The translations under genes were made by a program, and so were the position numbers. A DNA stretch of 15,884 nucleotides from an uncultured Catenibacterium sp. (GTDB lineage: Bacteria > Bacillota_I > Bacilli_A > Erysipelotrichales > Coprobacillaceae), in assembly GCA_900764725.1 (NCBI GenBank), contig CAAFPB010000085.1:1-15884 (forward strand), read 5' to 3'. The first letter of the stretch is position 1. Each line of letters begins with the position of its first letter. The notes under the pieces were generated by a model. The model was not told the DNA's origin. It worked only from the letters and a program-made list of their open reading frames with translations, and did not search any database. Positions 6,847-14,068 of this stretch are shown here, piece after piece.

Positions 6847-7806
6847 CTACTTCTCTCTACCTTCTATAGTCATTTTCACCAGACCAAGCACTGCTGCATA
6901 TAATACTCCAGCCACTGGCCATATAATCCATGTGAACTTCCAGTTATTTGTCGAGAAACTCCATCCAAGATATATCGCGACTATCAAACACCAATAAGCA
7001 CCTGAAAAAGAATCTGTCTTCTTTTTCACATGTTTCTCTTCTATTGTATATTCCCCTTCCTGCAATAGAGTATCATAGCTAGACTTGATTATACCTGCAC
7101 GAATAAGAATATTGACACCAATAGAAACAATAATAAGCAATAGACCTACAGATATACCACTCATATAATCTTCTACTTCCATTACACCTGCCATTATAGT
7201 AGGAATGACAGAAAGAATACAAAGTACTACTCCTATCGCAATATTCCTTGTGAATGTTGGTTCATATTGTTTTCTTCTTTCACGTACCATTCCTGATACA
7301 CCATATTCTGTTTCAAAGCTTTCTTTTTCTAGATGTTGCATAGAAGCATCACGTATTCCATAATTCACAAATAGATAGACAGCTATTGCGACTAATACAA
7401 GAAGTAGTACTAAACTAAAACCTATAAGTATATGATCTTGTGTCATTGTACCTAATACTATAAGAGGTACAGGACTTAATATGCATAGACTCGTCGCATT
7501 CGCGACTATTCTTGAACCTCTACTCTTCATATCAAGATATTGATTGGCTTCTTCCATACTTACCTTGATTGTTTTTGTTTCAACATATTCATTCTGTCGT
7601 TCTTCTTCTATTTCATCCTTTAGTAAATAATCAGTAGTCACACCAAATAGTTCAGACATCTGAAGTATTCTTTGTAGGTCTGGTATAGATCCTGAACTCT
7701 CCCATTTAGAAACAGCTTGTCTAGAGACACCTAACTTACTTGCAAGTTCTTCCTGTGACCAGCCATTCTTTTTTCTCTCTTCTATAATCTTATCAGCAAG
7801 ATTCAT
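6847..7806 (-). CDS. XRE-family transcriptional regulator with multi-pass membrane domain
   Basis: DNA-binding protein anchored in the membrane. Residues about 2-60 form a Cro/CI-type helix-turn-helix ('[30 protein letters not shown]', the classic HTH_3 sequence). After a charged linker (about 60-98) there are roughly six hydrophobic segments, near 102-120, 126-148, 188-208, 216-238, 268-285 and 292-311. This layout is common in Bacillota, where the helix-turn-helix may respond to a membrane signal, but the signal is unknown. I start at the ATG at 7806 because AGGAGG is seven bases upstream of it. The ATG at 7812 follows the AGGAGG almost directly and is too close. The gene appears monocistronic, with terminators on both sides and TACCAA repeats upstream that suggest self-regulation. 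It is not obviously linked to the lar operon. Confidence 0.88.
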   Translation of the reverse strand: MNLADKIIEERKKNGWSQEELASKLGVSRQAVSKWESSGSIPDLQRILQMSELFGVTTDYLLKDEIEEERQNEYVETKTIKVSMEEANQYLDMKSRGSRIVANATSLCILSPVPLIVLGTMTQDHILIGFSLVLLLVLVAIAVYLFVNYGIRDASMQHLEKESFETEYGVSGMVRERRKQYEPTFTRNIAIGVVLCILSVIPTIMAGVMEVEDYMSGISVGLLLIIVSIGVNILIRAGIIKSSYDTLLQEGEYTIEEKHVKKKTDSFSGAYWCLIVAIYLGWSFSTNNWKFTWIIWPVAGVLYAAVLGLVKMTIEGREK

Positions 7807-7823
7807 ATTCATTCCTCCTTACA

Positions 7824-7882
7824 TACCAAATATACCAATTATGGTAATTTCCTTCTACCAATTCAGGCTGTAAATATGTCAA
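7824..7882 (-). promoter_or_regulatory. Promoter/operator region of the XRE gene with repeated TACCAA sites
   Basis: Three direct copies of TACCAA(A/T) (plus-strand 7824, 7833 and 7856) occur within 40 bases, and the middle one is part of an inverted repeat TACCA-ATTA-TGGTA (7833-7846). A perfect TTGACA lies on the minus strand at 7882-7877, but I see no good -10 at normal spacing. The clustering directly before the XRE start suggests an autoregulatory operator. Confidence 0.4.
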
Positions 7883-7927
7883 CTGGCGGTTGCAGGAGGT
7901 GATTTTTCTAAACAAGTCTGATTATAT

Positions 7928-7954
7928 AAAAAAACGCATGGTGTGTGATGCGTT
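7928..7954 (-). terminator. Rho-independent terminator after the toxin gene
   Basis: On the minus strand AACGCAT, an 8-base loop and ATGCGTT form a perfect 7-pair stem that runs into a stretch of T. It starts 16 bases after the toxin stop codon and closes the toxin-antitoxin transcription unit. Confidence 0.8.
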
Positions 7955-7969
7955 ATTTAGTCTATCTCC

Positions 7970-8269
7970 TTATATATTACGTCCTTGGTATTGGACTGTA
8001 ACCACGTAAACAGTTTTATGTAGCTCGTCAATTCGAAAAATGACAATATAGTTATCAATCAATAATTGTCTGTATTTTCCAGCATATCTTCCTTCTGTTC
8101 TCACTTGATGAGATTCAGGAAAAGTATCCAAACCCAAGATAGCATTTTTAATTCGAGTAATTTGTGCTCTCGCATTTTCAGAGGCTGATTTTTCAATTGC
8201 AATATAGTTGTAAATATAATCTAATTCAGAAATTGCTTTGGGATTGATTTTTACTTGATACTTATCCAA
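7970..8269 (-). CDS. RelE/ParE-family toxin of a type II toxin-antitoxin system
   Basis: Predicted small basic toxin, about 99 residues when started at the TTG at 8269: (M)DKYQVKINPKAISELDYIYNYIA..., the usual opening of RelE/ParE toxins. Later parts also fit: 'RIKNAILGLDTFPESHQV', 'GKYRQLLIDNYIVIFRIDE' and 'VYVVTVQYQGRNI' form the typical C-terminal strands. Members cleave ribosome-bound mRNA or poison gyrase; which applies here cannot be told. The start is a judgement: TTG at 8269 gives family-like length, overlaps the antitoxin stop by eight bases, and has GGAG ten bases upstream. ATG at 8290 would add seven residues, and ATG at 8350 would read deep into the antitoxin gene in another frame. 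Confidence 0.85.
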   Translation of the reverse strand: MDKYQVKINPKAISELDYIYNYIAIEKSASENARAQITRIKNAILGLDTFPESHQVRTEGRYAGKYRQLLIDNYIVIFRIDELHKTVYVVTVQYQGRNI

Positions 8270-8525
8270 AATGCTTTTTCTCCAAATCATCGAATACTGT
8301 TTTTGCATCAACTGCTTCTGCGCCATCCAAAAGTTCTTGCTCAGATTCAAAGATTGCTTTGTCTATACGATTTATTCTAGCAAACTCATCGTATAATTCA
8401 CTGCTCATCACAACCAGGTCACTATAGCCATTTTTTGTAATAAAAATAGGTTCATGATGTTTGTGTGCAATATTAGAGATATCATTTGTATTTCTTAACT
8501 CCTTAATAGGTAGAATTAGTGGCAT
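8262..8525 (-). CDS. Phd/YefM-family antitoxin
   Basis: Antitoxin of 87 residues that should bind and neutralise the toxin encoded directly downstream and repress their shared promoter. The N-terminal part 'MPLILPIKELRNTNDISNIAHKHHEPIFITKNGYSDLVVMS' is the Phd/YefM DNA-binding fold, including 'PIFITKNG'. The C-terminal third (from about residue 50) is acidic and helical, as expected for the toxin-wrapping tail. An AAAGGAG ribosome binding site precedes the ATG at 8525. The stop overlaps the toxin start by eight bases, so translation is coupled. Confidence 0.92.
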   Translation of the reverse strand: MPLILPIKELRNTNDISNIAHKHHEPIFITKNGYSDLVVMSSELYDEFARINRIDKAIFESEQELLDGAEAVDAKTVFDDLEKKHFG

Positions 8526-8542
8526 AATATCTCACTCCTTTC

Positions 8543-8573
8543 ATCAACATAATTATAGCATAATTATGTTGAT
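8543..8573 (-). promoter_or_regulatory. Perfect palindromic operator/promoter of the toxin-antitoxin pair
   Basis: ATCAACATAATTAT, three bases, and its exact reverse complement form 14-base arms just upstream of the antitoxin. A minus-strand TATAAT (8557-8552) sits in the centre, so binding by the antitoxin or the complex would cover the -10. The -35 is weak (CTATCA at 17-base spacing). Confidence 0.8.
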
Positions 8574-8598
8574 ATGATAGAAATATTCTGGCGAATAT

Positions 8599-8622
8599 AA
8601 AAGACAACCATTAGGCTGTCTT
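8599..8622 (-). terminator. Weak terminator after the unknown membrane-anchored protein gene
   Basis: On the minus strand AAGACAGCC-TAAT-GGTTGTCTT forms a 9-pair stem with one G-U pair, ending in only four T. It lies about 30 bases after the stop at 8652 and before the toxin-antitoxin promoter. The hairpin is clear, but the T-tract is short. Confidence 0.55.
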
Positions 8623-8651
8623 TCTGGTAAGAGAACATTTAAATCATCCTA

Positions 8652-9287
8652 TTAATTTTGAGAATGAATTAAAGATTCATATATAGTTCCTTTACTGTCT
8701 TCTAAAGCTTTACTCTTATATTCCTTACTCTTTGATTCATTACCCATATTTTTGTAGATAACTGATAATAAGAATTCAAGATAGGGAGTATCTTCATTGT
8801 TTTTAGTATATTCTTCATCTTCTAGATCAGACTTCAATTCATCATAATACTTAATTCCACCACTAATCAAAGTATCATTAACCATATCCATCTGTCTATA
8901 TAGGGCATGATCATTTGTAGTGCTAACCATTTCCAACAAACGATCAATCATAGATGCATTCTTCTTATCTACATATATATAGAATACTGATTTTGCGAGA
9001 GTAGACTTCTGCTTAGAATTCATAGGAACATGATTCATTATATTGTTTACTTGAGTATCTATTTGTTTGTTATCATTTACTTTTAGATAAGCATTTAAAA
9101 GTAAATATTCCCTATTAAATAGAGGAATACATATCTTAGCTAGTTGAGTTGCCATTAAGTCTTTTATTGCCTTAATATCATTGTTATGGAGTAATGTTAG
9201 ATAATTTTTTAGGAGTTTCTTTCTGATGATTACTGGAATAGTACCAATAATAGCAATCACTATAGCGACAATTAACATAGCATTCAT
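8652..9287 (-). CDS. Membrane-anchored helical protein of unknown function
   Basis: I do not recognise this gene. The 211-residue product starts with one hydrophobic helix (about residues 2-22, 'AMLIVAIVIAIIGTIPVII'), followed by RKK and then a lysine-rich helical domain without cysteines conserved in any pattern. The spacing of helices ('EYLLLNAYLKVNDNKQ' and, near the end, 'PYLEFLLSVIYKNMGNESKSKEYKSKALED') resembles degenerate tetratricopeptide-like repeats, which would suggest a cytoplasmic protein-binding role, but this is inference. The start at 9287 is chosen for AAGGGG about nine bases upstream. A longer frame from 9308 would overlap the HAD gene. It follows the HAD gene by four bases and is surely cotranscribed with it. 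Confidence 0.72.
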   Translation of the reverse strand: MNAMLIVAIVIAIIGTIPVIIRKKLLKNYLTLLHNNDIKAIKDLMATQLAKICIPLFNREYLLLNAYLKVNDNKQIDTQVNNIMNHVPMNSKQKSTLAKSVFYIYVDKKNASMIDRLLEMVSTTNDHALYRQMDMVNDTLISGGIKYYDELKSDLEDEEYTKNNEDTPYLEFLLSVIYKNMGNESKSKEYKSKALEDSKGTIYESLIHSQN

Positions 9288-9291
9288 ACTT

Positions 9292-9936
9292 TTATGCCCC
9301 TTTCTCAATCAACTTTATAATATCATTTAATTCATTAATAATTATATCTGCATGACTCTGATCTAAGCCAAACTTATCATCTTTTAAAGCCAATACCTTA
9401 ATACCAGCTCTATTTGCAGCTAATATTCCTTTAGATGAATCCTCAATAATAATAGCTTCATCTTTATTCACATTCAATTCTTTAATTGTATGTAGATATA
9501 TTTCTGGATTTGGTTTACTTTCTTTGAATTGTTCACCACTTACTATAAGTGAGAAATACTTTCTTAAACCAGCCTGATCCAACGCAGTATTAATAGTATA
9601 TAACCTAGAAGAGGACGCTAATGCTATTTTATAATGTTTACTTAAGTGTTCTAAAACGGAATAGATCTGAGGTCTAACTACCGCTTTATAATCACGATCT
9701 AATGAACGAAAATATTCTTGAAGCATATTTTTAAATGTCATGAAATCAGTTTTTCCATTCCACATTGTGTATGCATGTTCATAATATAATTTACTATCAA
9801 TACCAATGAGAGGAATACAATCACTTACTTGTATTTCTATATCATGCTGTTTAAAAAATCTTATCAAATCATTTATATACATGGTTTCACTATCAAAGAT
9901 GACACCATCCATATCAAAAATAACAGTTTTAATCAT
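9292..9936 (-). CDS. HAD-superfamily hydrolase, beta-phosphoglucomutase/sugar phosphatase-like
   Basis: Cytoplasmic HAD subfamily IA enzyme, probably a sugar-phosphate phosphatase or phosphomutase. Motif I FDMDG gives nucleophile Asp8 and acid/base Asp10. Motif II is at 'LASSS' (about 107-110), motif III Lys141 in 'ESKPNPEIY', and motif IV Glu165-Asp166 in 'IIIEDSSKG'. A helical cap domain fills about 15-85. The 214-residue length is typical. Its place after the deglycase suggests action on a sugar phosphate from that pathway, but the substrate cannot be read from sequence. Odd: the ATG at 9936 has no recognisable ribosome binding site, and a strong hairpin sits just upstream, so expression may be low or differently controlled than the PTS genes. 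Confidence 0.88.
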   Translation of the reverse strand: MIKTVIFDMDGVIFDSETMYINDLIRFFKQHDIEIQVSDCIPLIGIDSKLYYEHAYTMWNGKTDFMTFKNMLQEYFRSLDRDYKAVVRPQIYSVLEHLSKHYKIALASSSRLYTINTALDQAGLRKYFSLIVSGEQFKESKPNPEIYLHTIKELNVNKDEAIIIEDSSKGILAANRAGIKVLALKDDKFGLDQSHADIIINELNDIIKLIEKGA

Positions 9937-9947
9937 AATTATAAATA

Positions 9948-9976
9948 CGAGCAGGCATTATATAATGCCTTGCCCG
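9948..9976 (-). terminator. Hairpin between the deglycase and HAD genes (possible attenuator or terminator)
   Basis: CGGGCA-A-GGCATTA / TAATGCC-TGCTCG (minus strand) forms a 13-pair stem with a single bulged A and one G-U pair. After the stem the minus strand reads TATTTATAATT, only moderately T-rich. The plus-strand side is followed by TTTTCTCTTTTT, which is a better terminator tail although no plus-strand gene enters from 9936. It probably marks the end or a partial end of the PTS-deglycase transcript. Confidence 0.5.
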
Positions 9977-9986
9977 TTTTCTCTTT

Positions 9987-10982
9987 TTAGTATTCTAAGC
10001 ACTTATAGTATCTTCTGATGTCTAATGGATGACGTCTGTTGTGTTCTAGATGAACATTAAGTCTCATGAATGCTGATCTCATTACGATTGGAGATAAGAT
10101 TCCTCTGAATTCATCTCTGATACCAGGTAATTCAAAGTTCTTAGTATCAATAGTTGTAACGTTTGCACAGATTTTACCAACAAAGTTTTCAACACGATCC
10201 ATTTCTGGTCTAGTCTTATCTTCACCTTTGATTAATAATACTGTAGTATCTCTTTCGATAACTTCTAATAAGCCATGGAAGAAGTTAGCTGCTGAGATAG
10301 GACGAGTACGCATCCACTGCATTTCTTCCATAATACACATACCATAACAATGAGCCCAGTCTTCAAGGTTACCTGAAGCTACTAAGTATGTAAGTGGTGA
10401 GTCACAGTATTTATCTGCATATTCTTTCATCTGAGCATCTGCATCTTTATATACCTGAACAATATCTTTTGGTAAGTTCTGCATATCAGATACTAATTCA
10501 TCATACTTATCGAACTGTCCAGCATTCTTCATGAATCTTAAGACAACTGTATACCACCAGTAATATTCTCCACCTACTGTTGTGACTAATTCATCAACTT
10601 TGTTTGCGATTGGAGTATCAACTACTTCTACATAACCAATAACTCTAGCACCTACTTCGTGTGCTTTATCAATAGCCTGTTCTACTTCTACTGTATGGCC
10701 AGATAATGAAGCAACAACTACTACTGAATCCTTTGTAAAGTTTGCATCACCTTCATATAAGAAGTCTGTAGCATTAGTTAAATATAATGGTAAAGAGCAT
10801 CCTAACTGTCTAGCTGTATGGAAAATCTGTCCTGCATATAATAGTGTTCCACCAATACCAACTAAGAAGATATTCTTATATCCATCTTCACAAATTTTAT
10901 CTACTACCTTTTCTACCTGAGGAATCATATTTACCCCATTTAAATGATCTGCATAAACTTTCTTTTCATCAAAATTAAACAT
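9987..10982 (-). CDS. SIS-domain Amadori-product deglycase (FrlB/GfrF/FraB-like)
   Basis: Predicted cytoplasmic deglycase that splits a 6-phosphorylated sugar-amino acid adduct (fructoselysine-6-P, glucoselysine-6-P or similar) into glucose-6-phosphate and the free amino acid. Two SIS domains are visible: 'VGIGGTLLYAGQIF' near 41 and 'VVASLSGHTVEVEQAID' near 89, and a second from about 195. Glu220 and His236 are separated by 16 residues, the same spacing as the catalytic pair Glu214/His230 that I recall for fructose-asparagine deglycase FraB. The C-terminal 'HPLDIRRYYKCLEY' is the family's signature tail. The protein is 331 residues. It follows IID by 33 bases with an AAGGAG site, and no kinase is needed because the PTS phosphorylates during uptake. 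The exact amino acid partner is unknown. Confidence 0.82.
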   Translation of the reverse strand: MFNFDEKKVYADHLNGVNMIPQVEKVVDKICEDGYKNIFLVGIGGTLLYAGQIFHTARQLGCSLPLYLTNATDFLYEGDANFTKDSVVVVASLSGHTVEVEQAIDKAHEVGARVIGYVEVVDTPIANKVDELVTTVGGEYYWWYTVVLRFMKNAGQFDKYDELVSDMQNLPKDIVQVYKDADAQMKEYADKYCDSPLTYLVASGNLEDWAHCYGMCIMEEMQWMRTRPISAANFFHGLLEVIERDTTVLLIKGEDKTRPEMDRVENFVGKICANVTTIDTKNFELPGIRDEFRGILSPIVMRSAFMRLNVHLEHNRRHPLDIRRYYKCLEY

Positions 10983-11015
10983 AATATTTTCTCCTTTTTT
11001 ATTTATAAATATTTT

Positions 11016-11864
11016 TTAAGCTGCTAAGATTCCAAATTGTGCACAGATAATACCAAAGATAGCTGTACCAACAATCATAAGAATGACATTTGTCTTTTTT
11101 TGCAACAACTTATAATAGATTCCAGTTGCTGCTAATGGTAACAATCCTGGCATAATACCATCTAGTACACTTTGAATCTGTGTAGCTGACTTACCACTAC
11201 CGATTTTTAATGCTGTTTTAGCTACAACAAGTTCGTTTGTCATACCACCGATGACCATAACCCCTAGAATTGCAGCTGCTAACATGAATTTTTCCATCAA
11301 ACCAGAAGCCTGAACTTTTTCTAAATAGTTAGCTCCTAATTCATATCCTTTAATTGCACATACATAACGTAAGATGAAAGTAGGAACATTGAAAATTAAG
11401 AAGAATAGGATTGGTCCAAGAATATTACCCTTAATAGCAAGAGATGTACCAATACCAACTGCTAATACACGAAGTGTTCCTAAGATAAGTGAATCACCAA
11501 TACCACTTAGAGGACCCATTAACGCAGCTTTTACTGCATTGATAGATGATGCATCAAAATCATCATTTGCTCTATTCATTTCTTCCATAGCTAGTGTGAT
11601 ACCACCAATGAAAGGTGTGACATGAGCTGTACAGTTAAAGAATTCCAAGTTTCTATGTAATGCTTCTTTTAATCCTTCAGGATCATCTTTATAAATCTTT
11701 TTAAGAGCTGGACCTACCATGAATTCAAATCCCATATGCATCTGTCTTTCATAGTGCCATGAGAATTCCATTGGTAATGATCTCCAGAACATTCTAACTA
11801 AATCTTTTTTTGTAATAACGCCACCGTTTTCAGCATTGATTGGTGTATCTACTTTAGAAGTCAT
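11016..11864 (-). CDS. PTS mannose/fructose/sorbose-family transporter subunit IID
   Basis: Membrane subunit IID, which together with IIC forms the sugar channel of a mannose-type phosphotransferase system. Family signatures include 'RMFWRSLPMEFSWHYERQMHMGFEFMVGPALKKIYKD', 'LEFFNCTAHVTPFIGGITLAMEE' and 'LMGPLSGIGDSLILGTLR'. The C-terminal half holds the membrane segments. Three in-frame ATGs exist (11873, 11870, 11864). The ribosome binding site GAGGAGG abuts the first two, so the ATG at 11864, nine bases from it, is the likely start, giving 282 residues. This site lies inside the coding sequence for the acidic tail of IIC, and the genes overlap by 11 bases. The downstream deglycase implies a glycated amino acid as substrate. 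Confidence 0.93.
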   Translation of the reverse strand: MTSKVDTPINAENGGVITKKDLVRMFWRSLPMEFSWHYERQMHMGFEFMVGPALKKIYKDDPEGLKEALHRNLEFFNCTAHVTPFIGGITLAMEEMNRANDDFDASSINAVKAALMGPLSGIGDSLILGTLRVLAVGIGTSLAIKGNILGPILFFLIFNVPTFILRYVCAIKGYELGANYLEKVQASGLMEKFMLAAAILGVMVIGGMTNELVVAKTALKIGSGKSATQIQSVLDGIMPGLLPLAATGIYYKLLQKKTNVILMIVGTAIFGIICAQFGILAA

Positions 11865-12630
11865 CGTCATCATCCTCCTCTACTACAGCTGTTGCTAACT
11901 GTGTTTTTTTAGCTGTGAAATCAATTGTTGTGAAAATAATAATAAGACCTAAGAGTGCGATACCAACTACTGGTAATTTGAAATATGCTGATAATACAAA
12001 TCCTAAGAAGAAGAATGGTACGACCTTCTTATTCATGATCATCTGAGCTAACATAGCAAACCCAATACCTGGTAATAAACCTGTTGCGATAGTTAATCCG
12101 TTAGTAATAACAGCTGGAATAGCTTCTACAAATTTCTTCATTGCATCTGATCCAACAGAGAATCCAAGGAATACCATTAAGAATAGTACTGTACAAGTTA
12201 AGAACCCTGTAGCCATATGAATGACACTTACCATATGTACATTACCTTTTTCAGCATAGTTATCAGCTACTTTACCAAGCAGTGGTCTAACTAATGAGAA
12301 GAAGATATTATCAATTGCTACTGCGAGTAAAGCAATTGGGAACGCCATTGTAAATGCAACTGCAGGTCCCTTACCTGTAACAATCGCAAATGCTGTTCCT
12401 AATACACCACCAACAATAACGTTTGGTGGAATAAATGCACCAACTGAATAAGAGCCTAAGAATGCAAGTTCAAGCGTTGCACCGATCTTAATTCCTGCGT
12501 CAAGATCACCTAACACTAGCCCTACTAGCGGACCTAAAATAATAGGTCTCTGTAATTGGTTTGTACCTGTAGCTAAATCACATTTCCCCAAGAATGCGAT
12601 ACAGCCTAGTAAAAACGCCTTCAACATCAT
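11854..12630 (-). CDS. PTS mannose/fructose/sorbose-family transporter subunit IIC
   Basis: Membrane subunit IIC of a mannose-type PTS, a 258-residue protein with several hydrophobic helices. Recognisable stretches are 'RPIILGPLVGLVLGDLDAGIKIGATLELAFLG', 'GAFIPPNVIVGGVLGTAFAI' and 'PGIGFAMLAQMIMNKKVVPFFFLGFVL'. The ATG at 12630 is preceded by AAGGAGG ten bases upstream; a second ATG follows directly. The protein ends in an acidic tail, VVEEDDDDDF, whose codons (GAGGAGGATGATGACGATG) also provide the ribosome binding site and start region of IID. It begins 15 bases after the IIB stop. Confidence 0.94.
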   Translation of the reverse strand: MMLKAFLLGCIAFLGKCDLATGTNQLQRPIILGPLVGLVLGDLDAGIKIGATLELAFLGSYSVGAFIPPNVIVGGVLGTAFAIVTGKGPAVAFTMAFPIALLAVAIDNIFFSLVRPLLGKVADNYAEKGNVHMVSVIHMATGFLTCTVLFLMVFLGFSVGSDAMKKFVEAIPAVITNGLTIATGLLPGIGFAMLAQMIMNKKVVPFFFLGFVLSAYFKLPVVGIALLGLIIIFTTIDFTAKKTQLATAVVEEDDDDDF

Positions 12631-12645
12631 AATATTTTTCCTCCT

Positions 12646-13113
12646 TTATAGAACGTTTTTAGCTAACATCTTTTTATCTGCTGGAACCATTCGAATTTCA
12701 ACTTCGTCCCCTCTTTCGATAAGTTCCTTTACTAATGAAATTTCTTCATCAGTCAGATTCACTGCTTTAGAAATATTCTTTGTTTCATTTGTAGCCTTTG
12801 TTCCACCAAGTGTTACAGAATGAATATCTGCTTTTGTCATCAATTCGTAAGCATCTTTTACGCTCTCAACAATAACAAATAACTTGTATTTATCTGTTAC
12901 TCCTGAATTTAATGCTTTGATTGAATCTTCAATATTCTTAATAACTAATTTTGTCCCTGCTGGCTTTGCCATTTTAATAGCTGTTTTTCTAAGATTATCA
13001 TTAGTAACTGCTGTATTTGCAATCAAGATACAATCAGCTCCTAGTGCACTTGTCCAAGAAAATGCTACCTGACCATGCAATAAACGATGATCAACTCTTA
13101 ACCCAACTAACAT
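12646..13113 (-). CDS. PTS mannose/fructose/sorbose-family subunit IIB
   Basis: Cytoplasmic phosphotransfer protein IIB, which passes phosphate from IIA to the incoming sugar. The N-terminus MLVGLRVDHRLLHGQVAFSW contains the active-site loop DHRLLHGQ, with phospho-acceptor His13. 'ADCILIANTAVTND' and 'VTLGGTKATNETKNIS' also match the family. The protein is 156 residues. The ATG at 13113 is preceded by GGAAGG seven to twelve bases upstream. A longer frame to 13167 would start inside IIA and adds non-homologous sequence. It lies 19 bases after the IIA stop. Confidence 0.93.
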   Translation of the reverse strand: MLVGLRVDHRLLHGQVAFSWTSALGADCILIANTAVTNDNLRKTAIKMAKPAGTKLVIKNIEDSIKALNSGVTDKYKLFVIVESVKDAYELMTKADIHSVTLGGTKATNETKNISKAVNLTDEEISLVKELIERGDEVEIRMVPADKKMLAKNVL

Positions 13114-13132
13114 AAATCCACCTTCCTTTTTT

Positions 13133-13546
13133 TTAGAAATCTTCGTCTTCTGTATTAACGACGACATTATCTTTATTTTTTAATTGAATTCCTTCTTTTC
13201 CTTCTTTTAAGGCATTATCAATATCAATAAATCCGCTACTGTTTTTAATAACTAATTCTAAAACTATATTCATGTTCATTCCTGAAATAATTTCTACATT
13301 ATTCATATCCAGCAACTGAATCATAGCGTTATAAACGCTACCTCCTTTGATATCACATAAAATTATGAATTCTTCTGAAGAAGTACTGATTCTTTCTTTT
13401 AATTCAGTTACATATTCGTTAGGATTGCGTCCTGGTAATAAACTATATGTTTCTACGTCAGCAGCTAATTCTCCAACAATCATTTTTACTGAATCAAGCA
13501 TTCCTGCAGATAATCCTCCATGCGATGCAAGTATGATTTTTGCCAT
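13133..13546 (-). CDS. PTS mannose/fructose/sorbose-family subunit IIA
   Basis: Cytoplasmic phosphocarrier IIA, which accepts phosphate from HPr. The start 'MAKIILASHGGLSAGMLDSVKMIVGE' carries phospho-acceptor His9, and 'EFIILCDIKGGSVYNA' is the family's second signature. The protein is 137 residues. ATG at 13546 is chosen because AAAGGAG is eight bases away; a GTG at 13555 overlaps that site. It ends in an acidic tail (NTEDEDF) resembling that of IIC. It is the first gene of the operon: a sigma-54-like element at 13578-13594 predicts initiation near 13568, giving a leader of only about 22 bases. Confidence 0.94.
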   Translation of the reverse strand: MAKIILASHGGLSAGMLDSVKMIVGELAADVETYSLLPGRNPNEYVTELKERISTSSEEFIILCDIKGGSVYNAMIQLLDMNNVEIISGMNMNIVLELVIKNSSGFIDIDNALKEGKEGIQLKNKDNVVVNTEDEDF

Positions 13547-13577
13547 GATTTTCACTCCTTTCCACTCATCTTAGTTC

Positions 13578-13594
13578 AAGCAAGCTTTGTGCCA
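13578..13594 (-). promoter_or_regulatory. Proximal sigma-54 (-24/-12) promoter of the PTS-deglycase operon
   Basis: The minus strand reads TGGCAC-AAAGC-TTGCTT. The GG and GC dinucleotides are 12 bases apart, as in the -24/-12 consensus TGGCAC-N5-TTGC. Initiation is predicted about 12 bases beyond the -12 C, near 13568, only a few bases before the GAAAGGAG site of IIA. Confidence 0.85.
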
Positions 13595-13645
13595 GTTTAT
13601 AGATTAGTTACGTTTAATCTACACAACTAACTTCCACTTATACTC

Positions 13646-14068
13646 AAGCAAGCTTCGTGCCAGTTTACAGATCTTTACGCTTAATCTGTACAACTAACTT
13701 CCGCTTATACTCAAGCAAGCTCTGTGCCAGTTTATAGATTAATTACGCTTAATCTGTACAACTAACTTCCGCTTATACTCAAGCAAGCTCTGTGCCAGTT
13801 TATAGATTAATTACGCTTAATCTGTACAACTAACTTCCACTTATACTCAAGCAAGCTTCGTGCCAGTTTACAGATCTTTACGCTTAATCTGTACAACTAA
13901 CTTCCACTTATACTCAAGCAAGCTCTGTGCCAGTTTATAGATTAATTACGCTTAATCTGCATAACTAACTTCCACTTATACTCAAGCAAGCTCTGTGCCA
14001 GTTTATAGATTAACTACGCTTAATCTGCATAACTAACTTCCACTTATACTCAAGCAAGCTTTGTGCCA
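13646..14068 (-). promoter_or_regulatory. Seven further sigma-54 promoter-like elements in repeat units 2-8
   Basis: Minus-strand TGGCAC-N5-TTGCTT elements lie at 13646-13662, 13713-13729, 13781-13797, 13849-13865, 13916-13932, 13984-14000 and 14052-14068. The N5 is GAAGC in units 2 and 5, AGAGC in units 3, 4, 6 and 7, and AAAGC in unit 8. All face the PTS operon. Each could start a transcript whose leader holds the downstream repeats. Confidence 0.75.

Noticed and set aside
7894..8020. Plus-strand GGAGGT followed by a short frame from a GTG, considered as a small type I toxin
   Set aside because: No ATG, the frame runs through the toxin gene's terminator, and the peptide has no hydrophobic helix.
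7921..8630. Toxin-antitoxin pair considered part of a mobile element
   Set aside because: No terminal repeats, transposase, integrase or target duplication found around it.
10066..10347. Plus-strand open frame inside the deglycase gene
   Set aside because: Antisense shadow of a well-conserved gene, without a ribosome binding site or recognisable product. The same applies to plus-strand frames at 884-1066, 1414-1608, 3415-3597, 6397-6630, 9806-10018, 11374-11625, 12884-13072 and 13347-13574.
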